DNA from: Oscillospiraceae bacterium | GTDB lineage: Bacteria; Bacillota; Clostridia; Oscillospirales; Oscillospiraceae | Assembly: GCA_021768185.1 (NCBI GenBank) | Contig: JAETNP010000031.1 | Span: forward strand, 1-39,657 | DNA: 39,657 nt | Reading direction: 5' to 3' | Part shown: in pieces, positions 33,006-39,657 of the stretch | How positions within the stretch are numbered: the first letter of the stretch is position 1 | Layout of the letters: the number at the start of each line of letters is the position of its first letter | The notes under the pieces: generated by a model | Databases searched by the model: none | Told to the model about the DNA's origin: nothing | What the model saw: the letters and a program-made list of their open reading frames with translations, nothing else | Program-made: the position numbers and the translations under genes

Positions 33006-34978
33006 ATGAAAAGCATTCGCAAAAAAATTACAGTATGCTTGATGGCAACCGTCCTGATCGCATTGATCGCGGTGGGGGCGGCCAGCAGCGCCCTGAGCTA
33101 CCGGAGCACTGTCGCCACCGTAAGCCAGATGATGAGTGAAACGGCGGTGCTGGCGGCGCAGCGTATTGAGCAGGAGTTGACCGCCTATAAGAATGTGGCC
33201 ATGGACACCGGCTGCATCCCGCAGCTGTCTGACGATGATGTATCGCAGGAGGAAAAGCGCGCCATCATTGACGAGCGCGTGGCCATGCACGGCTTCCAGC
33301 GCGGCAACATCATCGGCGCCGACGGCATCAGCATTTTCGACGGCAAGGACTACTCAGACCGGGAATATGTAAGGCAGTCCATGCAGGGCAATGTCTATGT
33401 TTCCGAGCCGCTGATCAGTAAGATCACGGGGGATCTATCCATCATGGTGGCCGCCCCCCTCTACGCAGGCGGGAGCCGCGGGGCCGATATCGTGGGCGTG
33501 GTCTATTTTGTGCCCCCGGAGACCTTCCTGAATGATATCGTCTCCTCCATCCAAATCGGAGACAACTGCCGGGCCTACATGATCAACAAGTCCGGCGACA
33601 CCATTGCCGATATCACACTGGACACCATCACTACTCAGAACATTGAGCGGGAGGCGCAGAGCGACCCCTCCCTGAAAAGCCGGGCCGCTCTCCATGCGGC
33701 CATGCGTCAGGGTCAAAACGGCTTTGGCTCCATCCACGCCGATGACGGCCCCCGTTTCCTGGCCTACGCCCCCGTGGGCGGCACCGACGGCTGGAGCCTG
33801 GCTGTGGCTGCGCCCAAATCCAACTATCTGGCAGATACATATTTTGGCATCCTCATCAGTCTGCTGGTGGTTGTGGTGTCCATTCTGGCGTCCATTGTGG
33901 TGGCCGTGAAGCTGTCCAGCAACATCAGCGTTCCCATGCGGGCCTGCGCACAGCGGATGAAGCAGTTGGTGGAGGGCGATTTGAAATCCCCCGCCCCCGA
34001 GGCCACCGGCCAGGACGAAACGGCGGAGTTGATCCGCTCCACCGCAGCTATGGTGACGGGCCTGAATATCATTATCAATGATATTGACTATCTGCTGGGC
34101 GAGATGGCCAACAAGAATTTTGATATCCAGTCTCCCCACCGTGACGCCTATGTAGGAGGCTTCCAGAGCATTCTGCTGTCTATGCGCACGCTGAAAATGG
34201 AGCTGAGCGGCACCATGCGGCAGATCAACTCCGCCGCCGGGCAGGTCTCCTCCGCCAGCAATCAGGTGTCCAACGGAGCCCAGATGCTGAGCCAGGGCTC
34301 AATGGAGCAGGCCAGTTCCATTGAGGAACTGGCGGCCACCATAAACGACATCTCCGCCAGTGCGGCAAAGACCTCGTCCGCCGCGGAGGAGGCAGGCCGG
34401 TTTGTGGGTTTGGCCGGTGCTCAGCTTGGCACCAGCGTGGAACACGTCAAGGAGCTGAACGCCGCCATGGAGCGCATATCCAGTTCCTCGGAAGAGATTT
34501 CCAAAATTATCGCGGCTATTGAGAATATCGCGTTCCAGACCAATATTCTGGCACTGAATGCAGCCGTGGAGGCCGCACGCGCAGGTTCCGCCGGGAAAGG
34601 CTTTGCGGTGTGGCCGACGAGGTCCGCAATCTGGCCTCCAAGTCCGATGAGGCCGCTAAGGCCACCAAGGAGCTGATTGAGAGCTCCATCGCGTCCGTCT
34701 CAGAGGGCAGCCATGCGGTGAACCTGGTTACCGAATCTCTGGAGCGGACCAGTGAGCTGGCGGGCAATGTATCTGTTCAGATGAATGTGGTAGTGGAGGC
34801 CGTAGAGAGCCAGACCACCGCCCTGGCCCAAGTCACCGAAGGTATTGATCAGATCTCCTCAGTAGTGCAGACCAACAGTGCTACCGCCGAGGAGAGCGCT
34901 GCTGCCAGCGAGGAGTTGTCAGCCGAGGCAAGCAGCTTGAAACAATTGGTGGATGGATTTACTCTGGCTTCTGATTGA
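33006..34978 (+). pseudogene. Methyl-accepting chemotaxis protein, one-base frameshift
   Basis: Starts at ATG 33006 (ribosome site GAGGTG). TM1 is at about residues 8-32, a Cache-type sensor follows to about 275, then TM2 ([21 protein letters not shown]), HAMP, and the long coiled-coil signalling domain. The hairpin-tip region reads [20 protein letters not shown], then FAV, after which one base is lacking near 34610. The first frame ends uselessly at 34676, while the second frame carries [20 protein letters not shown] to the normal end LVDGFTLASD. Inserting one base restores a 657-residue receptor. Either a recent inactivation or a sequencing error. Confidence 0.88.
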
Positions 34979-35011
34979 CCGGGTGCATCTGTCTATCAGC
35001 GCAAAACAGAG

Positions 35012-35045
35012 ATCCGCCGAAATCTTACGATTTCGGCGGATTTTC
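35012..35045 (+). terminator. Terminator of the chemotaxis receptor
   Basis: ATCCGCCGAAATC (35012-35024) pairs with 35029-35041, followed by TTTC. Confidence 0.85.
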
Positions 35046-35135
35046 TTTGCTTTCTAACCTTTCAGACCGGGTTGGATTTAGCGGGTTTGGGGCGAGCCCG
35101 CGCGGCGGCCCACACGGGGATAGATTCGGATAGGA

Positions 35136-35232
35136 CAGGGCAGCACCGGATGAGATTTTCTTGTCCAGTGCTGCCCTGCTGCGGAATATTTTTTGCTGCC
35201 ATCGCCTGGCTGATGACTGCGCCGATGGCAGC
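35136..35232. repeat. Two inverted repeats upstream of the tyrosine recombinase
   Basis: CAGGGCAGCAC (35136-35146) with GTGCTGCCCTG (35168-35178), and GCTGCCATCG (35195-35204) with CGATGGCAGC (35223-35232). Both are perfect, with loops of 21 and 18 bases. Both share a GCTGCC core. They could be recombinase binding sites or stop signals. Confidence 0.5.
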
Positions 35233-35317
35233 CTTCACTCGGCGGCTGCAATTTGACAATAGTTTTTTCCCGGCCAAACGATTAGAATGAGACCATCACA
35301 TTTATGGAGGGCTCAAC

Positions 35318-36148
35318 ATGAATCGTCAAATTTCACAGTCCCACATCGCCGCTTTTACGCAGTTCCTCCGCCAGGAAGAACGCGCCCCCGCCACCGTCGA
35401 GAAATATCTGCGGGACGTCCGGGCCTTCGTCTCCTGGCTGGACGGCAGGCTTGTCACGAAGCAGCTGGCCGCTGAATGGAAGACCCATCTCCTGTCCCAG
35501 GGGCTCTTGCCCGCCACCGTCAATGGAAAGGTCTCCGCCGTCAACGGCCTGTTCCGCTTTTTGGGCTGGGAGGACTGCCGGGTGAAATTTCTCAAACTCC
35601 AGCGCCGCGCCTTCCGGGACGCCTCCCGTGATCTGACCAGAAGCGATTTTGAGCGGCTGCGGTTGGCGGCGTCCGGAAAACTGGCGCTTCTGCTGGAGGC
35701 CATCTGCGCCACCGGCATCCGCGTCTCCGAAGTGCGGTATATCACCGTAGAGGCCGCACAGGCCGGGCGGGCGGACGTCTCCCTCAAGGGCAAAATCCGG
35801 ACCATCCTGCTCCCCGGCAAGCTCTGCCGGAAGCTGCTCAAGTTCGCCAGGCAGCAAAAAATCGCCTCCGGTGAGGTATTCCTCGCCAAAGACGGAAACA
35901 GCCTCTCGCGCCACCAGATCTGGCGGGAGATGAAGACTTTATGCAAAAAAGCGGGAGTAGAGGCATCCAAGGTTTTCCCTCACAACCTGCGGCACCTGTT
36001 TGCCGTCACCTTTTATAAAACGACCCGCGATATTGTAAAACTGGCGGACCTGCTGGGACACAGCTCCATCAACACCACAAGGATCTATCTCCTGACCACC
36101 GGCACAGAGCATGTCCGGCAGCTGGAAATGCTGGGACTGGTCAGCTGA
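35318..36148 (+). CDS. Tyrosine recombinase/integrase (Xer-like)
   Basis: 276 residues with a SAM-like N-terminal core-binding domain (SHIAAFTQFLRQEERAPATVEKY, 8-30). The catalytic set is intact: Arg in CATGIRVSEV, Lys in the beta-hairpin KGKIRTILLPG, His-x-x-Arg in FPHNLRHLFAV, His in LLGHSSINTTRIYL and the Tyr there. It resembles XerC/D in length but also the small integrases of integrons and phages. TGGAGGG precedes the ATG. It stands alone, between inverted repeats and an AP2-domain gene. A T/A hairpin follows the stop directly. Confidence 0.9.
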   Translation: MNRQISQSHIAAFTQFLRQEERAPATVEKYLRDVRAFVSWLDGRLVTKQLAAEWKTHLLSQGLLPATVNGKVSAVNGLFRFLGWEDCRVKFLKLQRRAFRDASRDLTRSDFERLRLAASGKLALLLEAICATGIRVSEVRYITVEAAQAGRADVSLKGKIRTILLPGKLCRKLLKFARQQKIASGEVFLAKDGNSLSRHQIWREMKTLCKKAGVEASKVFPHNLRHLFAVTFYKTTRDIVKLADLLGHSSINTTRIYLLTTGTEHVRQLEMLGLVS

Positions 36149-36240
36149 TACTTTTTCTTGAAAGAAAAAGTACCAAAAAGAACTTTCATGCGAGCCTAAC
36201 CCCCGTTGCTATACCTGGATTTCCGCCCGGTGACGGAAGT
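36149..36240 (+). repeat. Dispersed hairpin-plus-tail repeat (plus copy)
   Basis: TACTTTTTCTT-GA-AAGAAAAAGTA (36149-36172) begins at the base after the integrase stop, then ACCAAAAAGAACTTT and CGAGCCTAACCCCCGTTGC, TTTCCGCCCGGTGACG. The tail matches those at 6210 and 25525 (reverse). The hairpin would terminate the integrase transcript. Confidence 0.7.
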
Positions 36241-36549
36241 ATGCTCTTAATTGAAGCACAGTATGAATTAAACAGAATTTACAATCTGTTTTTTAAGGTG
36301 GGGGACCTTTTCCACCCCACCCTTATCATAGCACGTTCTTACCAGGAATTGCAAGTACTTTACAAAAAATAGACGCACAAATACAGGCCGCCGAATTGTA
36401 CATTTTGCGACCGTGAATTTCTGCATCCATTTGCGCCTGTCTGAGATAAGATGGGCGCAAATTTTGTTCTACTGTTCTTTATATCGCCCTCCTTTTCAGA
36501 TAAATAACAGCAAAATGTAAATTCTGTTGCAGAAAGGACTGGGCGCACA
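36241..36549. other. Gap with nested inverted repeats
   Basis: No gene is seen. CAGAATTTACA (36273-36283) is the exact complement of TGTAAATTCTG (36516-36526), TACATTTTGC (36399-36408) of GCAAAATGTA (36510-36519), and ATTTGCGCC (36429-36437) of GGCGCAAAT (36454-36462). A GGTGGGG/CCCCACC hairpin lies near 36294-36325. Confidence 0.5.
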
Positions 36550-37053
36550 ATGGCGGAGTATCACTCGAGGAAGAAACTGGACCTGACCGGACAGCGGTTT
36601 GGAAAATTGACCGTGCTGGCCCCGGCGGAAAACGTCGGGAGCCGGACCGCGTGGCTCTGCCGCTGCGACTGCGGGCAGGAGACCGTGGTCATCACCCAGC
36701 GCCTCCGGGACGGTCACCGGACCTCCTGCGGCTGCGACAAGGAAAACTTTGGAGAGCCGCCCTGCGCCATTGGCCGGGCCAGCCTGACCTACATCGACGG
36801 CACCTGCGTGGAGATGCTCCGCGCCAAGACCATCCGCAAGAACAATACCAGCGGCGTCCCCGGCGTGGAGTGGTGGGTCCGGAAGGAGCGCTGGCGCGCT
36901 ACCATCTGCTTCAAAGGAAAGCGGCACTATCTGGGCAGCTACAGCCGGTTTGAGGACGCGGTGAAGGCCCGAAAAGAGGCAGAAGCCCGCTTTCACGACA
37001 GCTTCGTCCGGGAATACGACCAGATGACCCAGGAGAGCGGAAGAGCAGTTTGA
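36550..37053 (+). CDS. AP2-domain protein with Cys-rich N-terminus
   Basis: 167 residues. The N-terminal part (DLTGQRFGKLTVL, then CRCDCG and SCGC) looks like a zinc ribbon, and the C-terminal part (NTSGVPGVEWWVRKERWRAT, YLGSYSRFEDAVKARKEAE) is an AP2 DNA-binding domain. Bacterial AP2 proteins of this shape are common in phages and homing-type elements, but this one lacks a nuclease domain. AGAAAGGA is 13 bases before the ATG. It may be a regulator left from the same mobile element as the tyrosine recombinase. Confidence 0.82.
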   Translation: MAEYHSRKKLDLTGQRFGKLTVLAPAENVGSRTAWLCRCDCGQETVVITQRLRDGHRTSCGCDKENFGEPPCAIGRASLTYIDGTCVEMLRAKTIRKNNTSGVPGVEWWVRKERWRATICFKGKRHYLGSYSRFEDAVKARKEAEARFHDSFVREYDQMTQESGRAV

Positions 37054-37302
37054 TATGCGTATGCCCGCCGGCCCGCAAGCCATGTGGGAACGGCTGACAT
37101 AAATTTCCCCAGGCAAATATGGAAGGAAGGAGGACCCCACGGGTGGCGGGGCGCGGACGGGCGAACCCGTCCGGACGGACCGCGCTTGGCACATTGGGCG
37201 CGGGGACCGTAAGACACGGACAAGACGGTCCGCATAACAATTGAATGCGACAACCAATGAATTTGGGCAAACCGCAAACAATTTTTTTCGCGAAGACTAT
37301 TT

Positions 37303-37455
37303 GGCAAAACATGGGAAACCGTGTGACGCAAAGCCTGAGGCTGGGGGCCTACTATGGTTCCTGCGTAAGCCTGCCTATGGCGGGGACCCGCGGGACGGAC
37401 GGGAGCGCAGCGCGCTCCCTGGAAGGTCTATGCTCGTTCGGCTGCAACCGGCAAA
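37303..37455 (+). promoter_or_regulatory. c-di-GMP-I (GEMM)-like riboswitch, copy 1
   Basis: GGCAAA, a 6-bp stem with GAAA tetraloop (37309-37324), then GACGCAAAGCC (37325-37335), which is the class-I c-di-GMP signature. The following GCCTAC and the distal CTATGCTCGTTCGGCT (37428-37443) could be the receptor helix and closing strand, but its P3 region is long and the P1 closing strand is weak. Confidence 0.55.
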
Positions 37456-37649
37456 CCAGTGGAAACGCTGGGACAGCAAAGCCAGAGGCTGTGGCACTTA
37501 CTAAGGGCTCCCGCACGAGCCCAGCCGCAAAGCGGCGGGTCGTGTGGGAAAGAGGAGGAGCAAGAGAGCGAAACGCAGTTTTCGCCGCAAGGCGGAAACG
37601 GAGTGGAGCGGACTTTGCTCCGACGAGTGCTATGCTCGTTCGGCTACCG
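37450..37649 (+). promoter_or_regulatory. c-di-GMP-I (GEMM)-like riboswitch, copy 2
   Basis: GGCAAACC, CCAGTG-GAAA-CGCTGG (37456-37471), then GACAGCAAAGCC (one extra base against GACGCAAAGCC). It aligns with copy 1 through GAGGCTG-GGC-CTTACTA and ends with the same 16-base CTATGCTCGTTCGGCT (37630-37645). After it, CTTTGCAT/ATGCAAAG brackets a loop next to the adhesin ribosome site. Confidence 0.5.
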
Positions 37650-37697
37650 GATACTTTGCATCCGAACAATTATGCAAAGAAAGGAAGAATTGATTGC

Positions 37698-39657
37698 ATG
37701 AAGATTTTCAAGACCCTGCGCAAACGCGGACTCGCCCTGTTCCTTGTCCTGACGATGTGCGCAAGTCTTCTGCCTGCCAACGCCCTCGCGGCGGAGGTAG
37801 AGGAAGCGACTCATATCTGCAATGAAGACGGCTGGACCTGCGTGGAAGAGTCTAAACTGACTTGCGGATATGAGTATGAGCATACCCACGATGAAACCTG
37901 CGGGCTGACCGAGGACGGAAGTCCGGCCTGCGGACTGGTCGAGCATACCCACGAGGACGCCTGCTATGAGTCCGTCTGGACCCATACGAAGCCCAGTGAG
38001 AATGTCGAGCTGTTCCTGCGGGCTGCGAAGGACCTCCCCCAGGAGGTCGCGGCGGAGGACGAAGCCGTCATCGCCCGGGCCAGAAGCGCCTATGACGCGC
38101 TGACCGAGGCGGAGAAGGCCAACGCCTCCGTTGAGAAGGTCCTGCCCGCCCTGACCGCCGCCGAGGCGGCGCTGGAGGCGCTCATGGCCGAGGAGGCCGC
38201 GAAGGCGGAAGCAGAAGCCGCCCGTGCGGAGGCCATTGAGGCTTTCACCGGCGCGGTAGAAACGCTCCCCGAGGAGATCACGGCGGAGGCTGAGGCCGCC
38301 GTTGCCGGGGCCAGAAGCGCCTATGACGCTCTGGACGAGGCGGCGAAGGCCGAGGAGTCCGTGGTGAACGCCCTGGCGAAGCTAGAGGCCGCTGAGGCTG
38401 TCCTGGCGGAGATCAAGGCTGCTGCCGAGGCGGAAGCGGAGGCGGCTGCGGCGCTGGAGGAGGCCGTTCAGGCTTTCCTGGCGGCGGTAGCGGCCATCCC
38501 GGAGGAGATCACTGTAGAGAACGCGGAGGAAGTCTCCGAGTACCTCTACGGCGAGTGCGCGGTCCTCTATGAGACCCTGCTGGGGACCGAGGCCGAGGAG
38601 CTTCCCGAGGTCCAGGCCGCTGCCGAGGCCATGGGTGTCGCCATGGTCCAGGCCGACGATCTGCTGGGGCTTCTGGCCGCAGGCTTTGCGGCCGGGGAGA
38701 CCGTCACAATCACTGTGCTGGTTGCGACAGAATATGGGAAGCCTCCTACGGTAACACCGATAACTGGCACAGCAACGCTAGGGCCTGATGGCGTAGGAAG
38801 GGTCTCGTATACTCCAGAACTTCCGACAGACGGCATGTGGAGCACCGTACCAGCTCCAGAGTATGTTACTGCGGCCAACGAGGGAGATATTTATATCTTC
38901 CTTGCTGGTACTTATAAGGGCAAGGGAAATCATAAGTACGGTACGGCGCATTGCACTCAGTGTCAAGAGTCACTAGATGCTGAAAACCATGTCTGGTGGA
39001 CGAATGCCGCCAACGAAAGAGTTTGCCTGTGCTGCGGCGGAACAGAACATACTGTGTCCGTTAAGGTAACGTATGAGGCTAACTTGCCAGCCGGCGCCAC
39101 CCTGACAAACTGGGATAGCAATTCTCAGACGTATACCATTTCGAACGTACCACGCGAGATTGGTTCTTTTGTGCCGGCAAATCCCGACTGTGGTGCCGGT
39201 TATACGTTCCTTGGTTGGTATACCGCGCCCACAGGTGGAACGGAGGTCACTCCCGCAACGTTTGTGATTTCCCGGGATACGGTGTTCTATGCACAGTGGC
39301 GCAAGGACAATTTGACCTACACGGTGAATTACCTGAACGAAGAGGGCGGCGCAGCTCTGCACGATGCAAAGACTGAGGCTGCTCAGTTCGGGAGCGAGAT
39401 CACCAGTGCGAGTGAAGTGATTGTGATTGACGGTTATGTCTTTGACCATGCCAGCGTACCCACGCTGACCATCGGCACGGACGAGACCAAGAACGTAATC
39501 AACCTGTACTATGCCGCCGACAATGACCCCGATAAGGGCGACGACGGCATCCCCGACAAGTACCAGAAGACTCTGACCTACAAGGTCGAGAACGGCACCT
39601 GGTCTGACGGAGCGGCCGCGAATATCTCCGTGGTTGTGACGCTGCAGGAGAAGAACG
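37698..39657 (+). CDS. Large secreted adhesin, partial (InlB and MucBP repeats)
   Basis: 653 residues are visible with no stop, so it runs off the right edge. A signal peptide (1-31, ALA|AE), then a Cys/His-rich part (41-89, with EHTHDETC and EHTHEDAC), then two or three Ala/Glu-rich helical repeats of about 70 residues (100-310) with ARSAYDAL in each of the first two. A second Cys cluster (CTQC about 419, CLCC about 443) is followed by an InlB B-repeat (452-537, GYTFLGWYTA, TVFYAQW) and a MucBP-like region (540-605). Such proteins are cell-surface adhesins, usually ended by a sortase or anchor region, which is not seen. AAAGGAAG precedes the ATG, and GEMM-like motifs lie upstream. Confidence 0.85.
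   Translation, partial: MKIFKTLRKRGLALFLVLTMCASLLPANALAAEVEEATHICNEDGWTCVEESKLTCGYEYEHTHDETCGLTEDGSPACGLVEHTHEDACYESVWTHTKPSENVELFLRAAKDLPQEVAAEDEAVIARARSAYDALTEAEKANASVEKVLPALTAAEAALEALMAEEAAKAEAEAARAEAIEAFTGAVETLPEEITAEAEAAVAGARSAYDALDEAAKAEESVVNALAKLEAAEAVLAEIKAAAEAEAEAAAALEEAVQAFLAAVAAIPEEITVENAEEVSEYLYGECAVLYETLLGTEAEELPEVQAAAEAMGVAMVQADDLLGLLAAGFAAGETVTITVLVATEYGKPPTVTPITGTATLGPDGVGRVSYTPELPTDGMWSTVPAPEYVTAANEGDIYIFLAGTYKGKGNHKYGTAHCTQCQESLDAENHVWWTNAANERVCLCCGGTEHTVSVKVTYEANLPAGATLTNWDSNSQTYTISNVPREIGSFVPANPDCGAGYTFLGWYTAPTGGTEVTPATFVISRDTVFYAQWRKDNLTYTVNYLNEEGGAALHDAKTEAAQFGSEITSASEVIVIDGYVFDHASVPTLTIGTDETKNVINLYYAADNDPDKGDDGIPDKYQKTLTYKVENGTWSDGAAANISVVVTLQEKN

Noticed and set aside
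37352..37669. A 105-codon leftward frame over the GEMM-like region
   Set aside because: Low-complexity translation of repeated RNA structure; no ribosome site, and the plus strand has better explanations.
1..39657. CRISPR arrays, tRNA or rRNA genes in the window
   Set aside because: No regularly spaced repeats, no cloverleaf with TTC-A arms and no rRNA signatures were found; only the leftward promoters hint at rRNA outside.

Overview
The window looks like a chromosome segment from a GC-rich, low-to-moderately characterised gut clostridium, most like the Oscillospiraceae (Flavonifractor/Lawsonibacter/Intestinimonas type). This is inferred from gene content and style: a two-domain ThiI without rhodanese, AbrB/SpoVT and ribbon-helix-helix regulators, YesM/YesN-type signalling, SLH and InlB-repeat surface proteins, strong GC-rich codon bias, AGGAGG ribosome sites and sigma-A promoters. 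I could not run a database search, so the family calls rest on motifs I can read.

Layout. 1-394: tandem leftward promoters of rRNA-operon style, pointing off the window. 395-3445: dapF, a dicarboxylate symporter, then three very small DNA-binding proteins of three different folds. 3461-8802: alpha-galactosidase (leftward), an unlisted 25-residue ORF with its own promoter and terminator, a hairpin-rich spacer, a short-chain dehydrogenase, and a secreted SLH protein with a peptidase-like C-terminus. 8854-17584: an MFS exporter, uvrC, HPr, an unknown membrane-anchored protein divergent from an XRE regulator, thiI and cinA. Two long intergenic elements of about 600 bp lie here (12155-12766 and 15716-16318). 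They share a core and are bounded by mirrored series of hairpins. 17592-20761: a lipoate locus with a lone lipoyl domain, lipoyl synthase and two lipoate-ligase-family proteins. 20983-25210: a MATE exporter behind a structured leader, then an amino-acid permease-like protein coupled to a metallophosphoesterase, in lower-GC DNA. 25303-29379: a run of four perfect hairpins, then a histidine kinase / solute-binding lipoprotein / AraC-type response regulator operon without ABC permeases. 29773-32520: a mobile-element graveyard with a serine recombinase, a TnpB remnant, an IS4-type transposase remnant (opposite strand) abutting an IS5-type C-terminal remnant, and a fragment of a helix-turn-helix protein. 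32915-37053: a chemotaxis receptor broken by a one-base frameshift, a tyrosine recombinase and an AP2-domain protein. 37303-39657: two tandem copies of a c-di-GMP-I (GEMM)-like aptamer motif ahead of a large secreted adhesin that runs off the right edge.

How genes may work together. The lipoyl domain, lipA and the first ligase are spaced or overlapped as one leftward operon, so this module probably assembles lipoate on a dedicated carrier. The kinase, lipoprotein and regulator are also a tight operon, which suggests the binding protein acts as a sensor subunit. The adhesin, with GEMM-like leaders, fits c-di-GMP control of surface attachment. The most unusual items are the paired 600-bp elements, the hairpin repeat family related to their arms, the 25-residue gene and the structured MATE leader.
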